From contig JASICF010000086.1 in the NCBI GenBank assembly GCA_030044775.1, positions 1-5,089 of the forward strand: 5,089 nucleotides of DNA, read 5' to 3'. The position numbers and the translations under genes were made by a program. This document shows, in pieces, positions 1 through 5,089 of the stretch. Under the pieces are notes generated by a model. The model searched no databases. It saw only the letters and a program-made list of their open reading frames with translations, and was not told the origin of the DNA. The DNA comes from Candidatus Sulfotelmatobacter sp. Its GTDB lineage: Bacteria; Acidobacteriota; Terriglobia; Terriglobales; Acidobacteriaceae. Within the stretch, counting starts at the first letter, position 1. Every line of letters begins with the position of its first letter.

Positions 1-2
1 AT

Positions 3-125
3 AACCGACTGGAAATCCTGCGGCAGAGCCTCTCCGACTTCGACATTCTGAATACGTCTGAGAAACGTGATGAGCTTCGAACCATAATTGAAGCCCTGCG
101 AAGAGGAGAAGTTCCGCTGCGCTGA
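3..125 (+). CDS. C-terminal end of an unidentified protein (partial)
   Basis: An open frame enters from the left edge and stops at TGA 123-125, giving the last 40 residues of a protein. The visible part starts NRLEILRQSLSDF and ends EALRRGEVPLR. It is hydrophilic and charge-rich, with leucine/isoleucine spacing typical of two amphipathic helices and a short basic tail, and it has no membrane segment or cysteine. I do not recognise the family and assign no function. The opposite strand is also free of stops here, but its translation is serine/arginine-rich and looks like a shadow, so I prefer the plus-strand reading. The gene converges on the VWFA gene across about 210 bases. Reality of the gene is moderately supported; its identity is unknown. 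Confidence 0.55.
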   Translation, partial: NRLEILRQSLSDFDILNTSEKRDELRTIIEALRRGEVPLR

Positions 126-152
126 GTCAGTCTGTTGGAAGGCAGGATGCCG

Positions 153-178
153 AGTGCTGGCCGTGGATATACGGCACT
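153..178 (+). terminator. weak imperfect hairpin after the partial gene
   Basis: GCCGT (160-164) pairs with ACGGC (171-175) around a 6-base loop. AGT (153-155) can add three pairs with ACT (176-178) across a 4-base bulge. It starts 28 bases after the stop of the upstream gene and is followed only by TT then AAGC, so there is no real U-tract. It may be a weak or factor-assisted terminator, or simply chance. Confidence 0.2.
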
Positions 179-219
179 TTAAGCGCGGTCAGAACGCTGC
201 TGGCGTAATATCCCCATTT

Positions 220-246
220 CACTCATCGAGGGTCAATGAGTGCTAA
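220..246. repeat. 7-bp inverted repeat between convergent genes
   Basis: CACTCAT (220-226) is the exact reverse complement of ATGAGTG (236-242), separated by 9 bases. The right arm continues to read GAGTGCTAA (238-246), which equals the right half of the HrcA-binding CIRCE element. The left half matches CIRCE only in CACTC, and the gap between the GAGTG and CACTC cores is 13 rather than 9 bases. No T-run flanks either side, so it is a poor terminator on both strands. It may be a degenerate copy of the GAGTGCT heptamer seen elsewhere in this window. The rest of 126-335 shows no gene. Confidence 0.3.
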
Positions 247-335
247 CGCCTGATTGCAACATTTAATTGATCTACACAGATTCGCCACCGGACCGCCCAT
301 GTTCCGAGTAGGCAAGGAACGCTGCCCGGCTAAGT

Positions 336-1322
336 TTATCTCACTGGGATAAGATGACCTGGGTAGGTGAGGATCGCGTCTTTTCGGTTGTGGCCTCGCT
401 GATCGACGAGTTCGAGGCTCCAATCTCGCGGCTTCGTCAGATTATCCGGAAGGTTCAACGTGAGGAGATAGAAGCTCGTAATCTGCCGATTGAATGCATA
501 GACTGAGGCGTGTATCGCGGATTTCACACGGTCGTCATAGATAACCCTGTGCGCTAGCATTTCAGTCCGCCGGTCGACCGCAGCAGGAGCTCCGACGGGG
601 ATTGGGGAGGGGTAGAGCTCCACCTCGAATCCCCCAGACTCTCGAACCATCTCGAGGAGATTCTCGCGACCTTCAAATGGAATATCTTCCGGCAGGAGGA
701 AAGTGAAAAGCCGAACGCCGGAGGCGCGGACGAGATTGGCGACCTTTTCGAACCGAGCTTTGCTGGAGTTTTCACCGCCGTCCGTAACCGCGAAAATCGC
801 GTCCCCCGGTTGAGGCGGATCCAGCTCTTTCAATCCTGCCAAGATCGCCTCGTATAGGGACGTATGTCCCTTGACTGATGTGCGATTTGATGCGCTACTG
901 CCGAGCCATTCCAGCGCGCGGTGGCGATCTACGGACAGAGTGGACCTCTCTTCAACTTTGTCGGAAAATGTGAGAAGCGACAGACGTGCCTCCGGAGAGG
1001 CTGCGGTGATGAATTCTCGGGCTTCGTCGCGCGCCACCTCCCATTCGTCTCCACCCATTTCCGCTCCGCTCATGCTGCCGCTGGTATCCAGCAACACGAC
1101 GATGCGGCGCGGCCCGTCAGCGAAGGTGAGGCTGACCACCTGAAGGTTATGCCGGTGGGACTTGGCCTTAAAGTTTTTGCTACGGAGGCCCTCAATTGGG
1201 ATTCCGCGTTGGTCCACGGCGTTGATTGTCACAGTGATCTGCCGAGTATCAGCCGCGCGTGCGTTTAGGGAGAGAAATAGTCCCAGGGCAGTAACAAGAA
1301 TGGTCGGTCTGGTGGAAAGCAT
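336..1322 (-). CDS. secreted VWFA domain protein (Acidobacterial VWFA-related type)
   Basis: 328 residues, complete. A Sec signal peptide fills residues 1-23: a short N-terminus with Arg5, a hydrophobic core TILVTALGLFLSL, and an ARA|AD cleavage site. There is no cysteine anywhere, so it is not a lipoprotein. Residues 28-66 form a beta-rich segment (VTINAVDQRGIPIEGL) typical of the region before the A-domain in this family. The von Willebrand factor A domain spans about 71-240 and has an intact metal ion-dependent adhesion site: DTSGS at 79-83, Thr154 and Asp181 in TDGGEN. The tail (about 260-328, with ITSFYLLTLNLPD) matches the usual end of VWFA-related Acidobacterial proteins. The family is exported; metal-dependent protein binding is expected, but the partner is unknown. 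The ATG at 1320-1322 is the only start that preserves the signal peptide. A weak GGGG lies 8 bases upstream. It is divergent from valS and has no visible operon partner. Confidence 0.88.
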   Translation of the reverse strand: MLSTRPTILVTALGLFLSLNARAADTRQITVTINAVDQRGIPIEGLRSKNFKAKSHRHNLQVVSLTFADGPRRIVVLLDTSGSMSGAEMGGDEWEVARDEAREFITAASPEARLSLLTFSDKVEERSTLSVDRHRALEWLGSSASNRTSVKGHTSLYEAILAGLKELDPPQPGDAIFAVTDGGENSSKARFEKVANLVRASGVRLFTFLLPEDIPFEGRENLLEMVRESGGFEVELYPSPIPVGAPAAVDRRTEMLAHRVIYDDRVKSAIHASVYAFNRQITSFYLLTLNLPDNLTKPRDWSLELVDQRGHNRKDAILTYPGHLIPVR

Positions 1323-1415
1323 AATCTGAGCCCCGATGCGAAGAAGCGAGGCTCGATTGGCCGGAACTCCGATTTGCTCGCGTGCAAGCGCAGTTATCGT
1401 CGTTGCCCGAGAAGA

Positions 1416-1445
1416 ATTATCGGCTTATCGCTCGGAGCGAGTCAA
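1416..1445 (-). promoter_or_regulatory. sigma70-like promoter for the VWFA gene
   Basis: Read on the minus strand, TTGACT (1440-1445) serves as -35 and GATAAT (1416-1421) as -10. Each matches five of six consensus bases, and the spacer is 18 bases. Transcription would begin near 1409, leaving a leader of roughly 87 bases before the ATG at 1322. The position and direction fit the VWFA gene. The call rests on pattern matching only. Confidence 0.45.
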
Positions 1446-1490
1446 CGCGAAACCTAATTGGTGAAATATCCCGATTACACTCACGCCCCC

Positions 1491-1508
1491 CGCGCGCGCA
1501 CGCGCGCA
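1491..1508. repeat. alternating CG/CA tract, Z-DNA-prone (first)
   Basis: An unbroken 18-base pyrimidine-purine alternation, almost entirely CG dinucleotides with two CA steps. CG alternation is the sequence type that most readily flips to left-handed Z-DNA under negative supercoiling. It is embedded in a C-rich stretch (1485-1535). Whether it forms Z-DNA in the cell is inference. Confidence 0.6.
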
Positions 1509-1542
1509 ACCCCGCCCCGCGCGCGAGCGGCCCCATCGCCGA

Positions 1543-1566
1543 GACCGACCCCGAAGGGGGTCGGTC
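1543..1566. repeat. perfect 10-bp GC-rich inverted repeat (hairpin/cruciform)
   Basis: GACCGACCCC (1543-1552) and GGGGTCGGTC (1557-1566) are exact reverse complements around a GAAG loop. Eight of ten pairs are G-C. No T-tract follows on the plus strand, and no gene is known to read into it from either side, so an intrinsic terminator is unlikely. It lies between the two divergent promoters and between the two alternating tracts, so it may be a DNA-level structure, a protein-binding dyad or an element repeated elsewhere in the genome. Confidence 0.7.
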
Positions 1567-1581
1567 GAGGCTTAACACAGT

Positions 1582-1603
1582 CGCACACATACACGCGCGC
1601 GCA
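1582..1603. repeat. alternating CA/TA/CG tract, Z-DNA-prone (second)
   Basis: A 22-base unbroken pyrimidine-purine alternation. It begins with CG and CA steps, includes one TA step, and ends in a run of CG dinucleotides and a final CA. It lies 15 bases beyond the 10-bp hairpin and about 43 bases upstream of the valS -35 box. The propensity to form Z-DNA is known for such tracts; use in vivo is inference. Confidence 0.6.
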
Positions 1604-1617
1604 GGTGTAGCATTTTC

Positions 1618-1642
1618 CCCTCGGCTCCCTATACCCCGAGGG
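1618..1642. repeat. 7-bp inverted repeat next to the valS -35 box
   Basis: CCCTCGG (1618-1624) pairs exactly with CCGAGGG (1636-1642) around an 11-base loop. The right arm ends four bases before the TTGACC -35 hexamer. A dyad in this position could be an operator or activator site for the valS promoter, but no known regulator motif is recognised and chance remains possible. Confidence 0.35.
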
Positions 1643-1646
1643 CAGT

Positions 1647-1676
1647 TTGACCCTTCTTTTCTCGCAACTGTAAGAT
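1647..1676 (+). promoter_or_regulatory. sigma70-like promoter for valS
   Basis: TTGACC (1647-1652, five of six consensus bases) is followed after 18 bases by TAAGAT (1671-1676, four of six). Transcription would begin near 1683, giving a leader of about 87 bases before the valS ATG. The leader would consist mainly of the heptamer repeats. Pattern-based call. Confidence 0.4.
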
Positions 1677-1679
1677 CAA

Positions 1680-1758
1680 AGCACTCGGCATTCAGCAGTC
1701 AGCACGCCGCCGCTCGCGAAGAAATTCTTCCCAAGCTGAATGCTGACCTCTGAGTGCT
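1680..1758. repeat. degenerate heptamer repeats in inverted orientation (valS leader)
   Basis: The left block is four tandem heptamers: AGCACTC (1680-1686), GGCATTC (1687-1693), AGCAGTC (1694-1700) and AGCACGC (1701-1707). The right block, read on the minus strand, is AGCACTC (1752-1758), AGAGGTC (1745-1751), AGCATTC (1738-1744) and a partial AGC (1735-1737). The rough consensus is AGCANTC. The inverted blocks let RNA or DNA fold into a long stem: 1680-1686 with 1752-1758 (7 bp) and 1688-1696 with 1735-1743 (9 bp), with an asymmetric internal loop. The fold would end 11 bases before the valS ATG and would cover the only GAG near it that might serve as a ribosome site. Confidence 0.6.
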
Positions 1759-1769
1759 GATTGCTTTCC

Positions 1770-4517
1770 ATGCCCGAACTTTCCAAATCGTACGAGCCCG
1801 GAGCGATCGAGGCGCGCTGGGCCGAATTCTGGGTGAAAGAAAAACTCTTTTCGGTACCCACTCCGCCACCAGGTGAAACGCGGCCCGTGTTCACTCTGCT
1901 TCTTCCCCCGCCGAACGTGACCGGCTCGCTGCACATGGGGCACATGTTCGAGCAGACACAAATGGACATCATGGTGCGCTGGCATCGGATGCGCGGCTTT
2001 GTCACGCTGTGGCTGCCGGGCATGGACCACGCCGGCATCGCTACGCAGTTGATGGTTGAGCGGCAACTTGCGAAAGAAGGCAAAAAGCGCCGCGACCTTG
2101 GCCGCGAAAAATTCATCGAGCGCGTCTGGGAGTGGAAAAAGCACTACGGCGGCAGGATTCTCGATCAGATGAAGCGCCTCGGTGCCTCCGTCGATTGGAA
2201 CCGCGAATATTTCACCATGGACGAAAATCTTTCGCGCGCGGTGCGCGAAGTTTTCGTACGCCTGTTTGAGGAAGGCCTGATTTACCGCGGCAAATACATC
2301 GTGAATTGGTGCCCGCGCTGCGAAACGGCGATCTCCGATCTCGAGGTCAAGCACGAAGAAGTAGCGGGGAAGTTGTGGGAGATTCGCTATCCGATTGTGG
2401 GTTGGTCTGAGTTCATCACGGTCGCGACGACGCGGCCGGAAACGATGCTGGGTGATGTGGCCGTCGCCGTTAATGAGAACGATCAGCGCTACAAGCAGCT
2501 CCATGGAAAAAATGTCCTTCTGCCCCTGATGAACCGCGAAATACCCATCATCACCGACGAACTTGCGCAGCCCGAGTTCGGGACGGGCGCAGTCAAAGTG
2601 ACACCGGCGCACGATCCCAACGACTTCGCTGCGGGCAAGCGCCACAACCTGCCGCAGATCGACGTGATGGACTTGAACGCCCGCATGAACGAAAATGCAG
2701 GCTCCTACGCCGGTCTCGACCGCTATGAAGCCCGCAAGCGTGTGCTCGCCGATTTGCAAGAGCAGGGATTTCTGGTGGGCGAAAAGAATCACGCGCTCGC
2801 GCTCGGTAAATGCGATCGCTGCGGAACCGTGGTCGAGCCGCGACTTTCAGAGCAGTGGTTCATCAAGATCAAGCCCCTGGCCGACCGCGCCAGAGAAGCT
2901 GTCGAGAGCGGCGAGATCACCATCGTCCCGGACAATTACCGGCAGATTTATTTGAACTGGATGACCAACATCTACGATTGGTGCATCTCGCGCCAGTTGT
3001 GGTGGGGACATCGTATTCCCGCATGGACCTGCGAAGGCTGCAAAGAAGTTATTGTGGCGCGCGAAGCGCCGACACGCTGCGACAAATGCGGTGGATCAAA
3101 GCTCGAACAGGTCTCCGACGTCCTCGACACCTGGTTCTCGTCAGGCTTGCTGCCGTTTACGACGCTAGGCTGGCCGGAGAAAACGCGCGATCTCGAAGTG
3201 TTTTATCCGAACTTGCTGATGATCACCGGTTTCGACATCCTCTTCTTCTGGCTCGCGCGCATGGTTATGTTCGGCTGCCATTTCATGCAGGGCCACGAGC
3301 AGGATGCGGCGATCAAGCAAGCCAGCGGTGAAGGCGACAAGAAGAACGACAGCGTGCCGTTCCGCCACGTTTATATTCATGCACTCGTGCGCGACGCCGA
3401 CCGGCAAAAGATGTCGAAAACGAAAGGCAACGTAGTCGATCCGCTCGATATCATCCGGCGCTTCGGCACCGATGCGACGCGCTTCACGCTAGCTGCCATG
3501 GCCGCTCCCGGCACCGACATTGCTTTCAATGAAAACCGAACTGAGGGCTACCGTGCCTTCGCCAACAAGATCTGGAATGCGGCGCGGTTCATGTTCATGA
3601 ACGTGGATCATGTTAAGCAGCGCATAGGTCCGTCCCAATCGTCTCAGCAAATCGGGATCAGTGGGTTCACGAATGCGCGCATGGAAGATCGTTGGATTCT
3701 TTCGCGATTCAATCGTGCTGCGGCCGATGTTCGCACCGCGCTTGAGACATTTCGTTTTCATGAAGCGGCAAACCGCATTTATGATTTTTTCTGGGGTGAG
3801 TTCTGTGATTGGTACATCGAGCTGATCAAGCCGCGGTTGGTCTCGGAGGATGAAAAAACATATGCTCCCGCTCGTGCGAACATCGTGAACCTGTTTGAGA
3901 CTTCGCTTCGCCTCTTGCACCCGGTGATGCCGTTCATTACCGAAGAGATCTGGCAGGCAATGTACGATGGTGCGCCTCCTTTCAAGTCGATCGCCCTGAC
4001 TGGCTACCCAGAATCGGACTGGCGGCAATCTGACCCTGCGGCCGAAACCGAAATGGCGATTCTTCAAGATCTGATCGTCAGCGTGCGTAACGTGCGCGCG
4101 GAACTGAAAGTTGAGCCGAAGGCAAAAGTTCCCATAGAACTTTTCGTCCACGAGCCTGACATTCGCAGGATGATCGAGCAAAACCAAGGTGCTGTGGAGC
4201 GGCTCGCAAATGTCGAAGCGATCTCATTTGTCGATCGAACACCCACGGGCAAGGGCACAAGCCGAAGCACCTCGCGCTTTGATGTTCTCGTCATCTATGA
4301 AGCAAAGGTCGATTTGACCGCCGAATGCGAACGCCTGAAAAAAGAGCTGGAAAAAATCGAGAAGGGCATTGCCAGCGGCCAGCGTCAACTCGGCAACGAG
4401 CAGTTTCTGGCCAAGGCGCCGCAAAATGTGGTCGACAACCTTCGCAAGCAACAACAAGAGCTGGCTTTGTTGCGCGAAAAAACGGAAGGCAAGCTCAAAG
4501 AACTAAGCTGCGTATAA
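1770..4517 (+). CDS. valS: valyl-tRNA synthetase
   Basis: Cytoplasmic class I synthetase that charges tRNA-Val with valine using ATP and hydrolyses mischarged Thr-tRNA. 915 residues from ATG 1770, a normal family length. An in-frame TTG at 1761 would add three residues. I prefer the ATG because MPELSKSYEPGAIEARW aligns with usual ValRS starts, although neither has a clear ribosome site. Rossmann signatures are HMGH (55-58, after PPPNVTGSL) and KMSKT (547-551). The editing domain shows TTRPET (220-225) and GTGAVKVTPAHDPND (271-285). As I recall Thermus ValRS, the residues Thr220, Arg222, Thr225, Lys276, Asp282 and Asp285 match its editing residues at a constant offset. Zinc-ligand cysteine pairs are 181/184 with 348/351, and 421/424 with 437/440. 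ISRQLWWGHRIPAW and SDVLDTWFSSG are also canonical. The anticodon-binding domain spans about 635-790, and the C-terminal coiled coil about 848-912. Residues about 508-528 form a hydrophilic insertion before KMSKT. Confidence 0.97.
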   Translation: MPELSKSYEPGAIEARWAEFWVKEKLFSVPTPPPGETRPVFTLLLPPPNVTGSLHMGHMFEQTQMDIMVRWHRMRGFVTLWLPGMDHAGIATQLMVERQLAKEGKKRRDLGREKFIERVWEWKKHYGGRILDQMKRLGASVDWNREYFTMDENLSRAVREVFVRLFEEGLIYRGKYIVNWCPRCETAISDLEVKHEEVAGKLWEIRYPIVGWSEFITVATTRPETMLGDVAVAVNENDQRYKQLHGKNVLLPLMNREIPIITDELAQPEFGTGAVKVTPAHDPNDFAAGKRHNLPQIDVMDLNARMNENAGSYAGLDRYEARKRVLADLQEQGFLVGEKNHALALGKCDRCGTVVEPRLSEQWFIKIKPLADRAREAVESGEITIVPDNYRQIYLNWMTNIYDWCISRQLWWGHRIPAWTCEGCKEVIVAREAPTRCDKCGGSKLEQVSDVLDTWFSSGLLPFTTLGWPEKTRDLEVFYPNLLMITGFDILFFWLARMVMFGCHFMQGHEQDAAIKQASGEGDKKNDSVPFRHVYIHALVRDADRQKMSKTKGNVVDPLDIIRRFGTDATRFTLAAMAAPGTDIAFNENRTEGYRAFANKIWNAARFMFMNVDHVKQRIGPSQSSQQIGISGFTNARMEDRWILSRFNRAAADVRTALETFRFHEAANRIYDFFWGEFCDWYIELIKPRLVSEDEKTYAPARANIVNLFETSLRLLHPVMPFITEEIWQAMYDGAPPFKSIALTGYPESDWRQSDPAAETEMAILQDLIVSVRNVRAELKVEPKAKVPIELFVHEPDIRRMIEQNQGAVERLANVEAISFVDRTPTGKGTSRSTSRFDVLVIYEAKVDLTAECERLKKELEKIEKGIASGQRQLGNEQFLAKAPQNVVDNLRKQQQELALLREKTEGKLKELSCV

Positions 4518-4565
4518 AATGACGTCCGTGCAATGAACCGCTAAAACGCAAACTGCGCCACCACG

Positions 4566-5089
4566 ATGGACTTCAACTCACGACGCATCACCGCCATTAT
4601 CGAAAATGCATTAGTGGAAGACCGCGCCACGCGCGACGCGACCAGTTACGCCTGCATCGACGCGAACCAGCGCGCCTCGGCAACGATCCTCGCCAAGCAG
4701 GATTGCATTCTCTCCGGCATCGGCGTCATCGCGCGCATTCTCGATGTTTATGCGGCACTTGACGGTGCGGTCACTTCACATTATGAAGTAACCACGCATC
4801 CTGAGATTTTCGACGGCGTGCGTCTTCATAACGGACAATCTGTCGCAGTCATCCGGCACAATGCGCGTGTGCTGCTTTCCTGCGAACGGGTAATCCTGAA
4901 TTTCCTGCAGCGCATGAGCGGTATCGCGACCCTCACTCGAAAATTCGTTGATGCCGTTTTCGGCACAAAAGTCCGTATTCTGGATACGCGCAAAACTGTT
5001 CCCGGCCTGCGCATTGTCGACAAGTACGCGGTTCGTTGCGGTGGAGGGCTCAATCACCGTCTCGACCTTTCCGATGGCGTGCTGATCAA
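4566..5089 (+). CDS. nadC: quinolinate phosphoribosyltransferase (decarboxylating), 3'-truncated by window edge
   Basis: Converts quinolinate and PRPP to nicotinate mononucleotide, CO2 and pyrophosphate in de novo NAD synthesis; cytosolic and usually dimeric. The window shows 174 residues of a protein usually about 280-300 long, and the frame runs off the edge. The N-terminal alpha/beta open-face domain (about 1-115) includes ASATILAKQDCILSGIGV. The barrel then begins with the diagnostic ERVILNFLQRMSGIATLTR (107-125), ILDTRKTVPGLR (138-149), and KYAVRCGGGLNHRLDLSDGV (153-172). Arg108, Arg142, Lys143, His164 and Arg165 fall at a constant +3 offset from the quinolinate-binding residues I recall for the Mycobacterium tuberculosis enzyme. 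ATG 4566 is the first start after an in-frame TAA at 4542-4544. No good Shine-Dalgarno is visible. It begins 48 bases after valS with no terminator between, so cotranscription is likely. Confidence 0.96.
   Translation, partial: MDFNSRRITAIIENALVEDRATRDATSYACIDANQRASATILAKQDCILSGIGVIARILDVYAALDGAVTSHYEVTTHPEIFDGVRLHNGQSVAVIRHNARVLLSCERVILNFLQRMSGIATLTRKFVDAVFGTKVRILDTRKTVPGLRIVDKYAVRCGGGLNHRLDLSDGVLI

Larger units (their letters stand above)
1323..1769. other. structured intergenic region between divergent genes
   Basis: These 447 bases separate the VWFA gene (leftward) from valS (rightward). An open plus-strand frame at 1382-1753 exists but has low-complexity, arginine/proline/alanine-rich content caused by the GC-rich tract, so I do not call it a gene. 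The contents, in order, are a leftward promoter (1416-1445), an alternating CG tract (1491-1508), C-rich DNA, a perfect hairpin (1543-1566), a second alternating tract (1582-1603), a 7-bp hairpin (1618-1642), a rightward promoter (1647-1676), and heptamer repeats (1680-1758). No tRNA, T-box signature (TGGNACCGCG) or other recognisable RNA element was seen. Confidence 0.75.

Noticed and set aside
216..246. CIRCE (HrcA operator) candidate ending in GAGTGCTAA
   Set aside because: The right half is perfect but the left half only shares CACTC, the core gap is 13 instead of 9 bases, and no groES/groEL, hrcA or dnaK gene follows on either strand. GAGTGCT also recurs elsewhere in the window's spacers, which suggests a repeat family.
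871..1268. Plus-strand open frames opposite the VWFA gene
   Set aside because: They lie antisense to the signal peptide and MIDAS region of a convincing gene and resemble no protein.
1543..1566. Intrinsic terminator
   Set aside because: The stem is strong, but no T-run follows on either side and neither neighbouring gene transcribes towards it.
1382..1753. 123-residue open frame on the plus strand in the intergenic region
   Set aside because: Its length comes from GC-rich, stop-poor DNA. The translation is rich in Arg, Pro, Ala and Ser with no domain, and it runs through the promoter, hairpins and heptamer repeats.
1600..1769. T-box or other tRNA-sensing leader upstream of valS
   Set aside because: No TGGNACCGCG T-box sequence or terminator/antiterminator pair is present, and the leader is mostly heptamer repeats.
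1692..2792. 366-residue minus-strand open frame overlapping valS
   Set aside because: It is the antisense of clear valS coding sequence covering the HIGH motif and editing domain. The composition is shadow-like and no family is recognisable.
3489..4187. 232-residue minus-strand open frame inside valS
   Set aside because: Antisense shadow of the anticodon-binding region of valS, with no recognisable motif.
4776..5057. 93-residue minus-strand open frame over nadC
   Set aside because: It overlaps the highly diagnostic nadC motifs on the plus strand and is a shadow frame.
1..5089. Mobile element, CRISPR array, defence system or RNA gene
   Set aside because: No transposase, terminal inverted repeats with target duplications, spaced direct repeats, tRNA or rRNA sequence was seen. 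The genes are housekeeping or a single exported VWFA protein.

Overview
The window reads as ordinary chromosomal DNA of a moderately GC-rich bacterium. It most resembles Acidobacteriota. The main reason is a secreted VWFA-type protein with the architecture of the 'VWFA-related Acidobacterial domain' family. Intergenic heptamer repeats that I loosely associate with that phylum fit as well. The taxonomic call is an inference from family resemblance, not from a search.

Layout: (1) Bases 3-125 hold the last 40 codons of a plus-strand gene I cannot identify. (2) Bases 126-335 are a short spacer between convergent genes with weak dyads. (3) Bases 336-1322, minus strand, encode a 328-residue Sec-exported von Willebrand factor A domain protein with a complete MIDAS metal site. 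(4) Bases 1323-1769 are a structured intergenic region between two divergently transcribed genes. It contains a good sigma70-like promoter facing each way, two alternating purine/pyrimidine (Z-DNA-prone) tracts on either side of a perfect 10-bp hairpin, another hairpin next to the plus-strand -35 box, and degenerate heptamer repeats in opposite orientations just before the valS start. (5) Bases 1770-4517 encode a complete valyl-tRNA synthetase (valS) with synthetic, editing, zinc-ribbon, anticodon-binding and C-terminal coiled-coil parts. (6) From 4566 to the window edge lies the N-terminal 174 residues of quinolinate phosphoribosyltransferase (nadC). It is probably cotranscribed with valS across a 48-base gap.

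valS and nadC are housekeeping genes for translation and de novo NAD synthesis, and their pairing looks like convenience rather than a shared pathway. The VWFA protein acts outside the cytoplasm and is functionally unconnected as far as can be seen. I find no mobile element, CRISPR array, RNA gene or defence system. The unusual content is concentrated in the 447-base divergent intergenic region.
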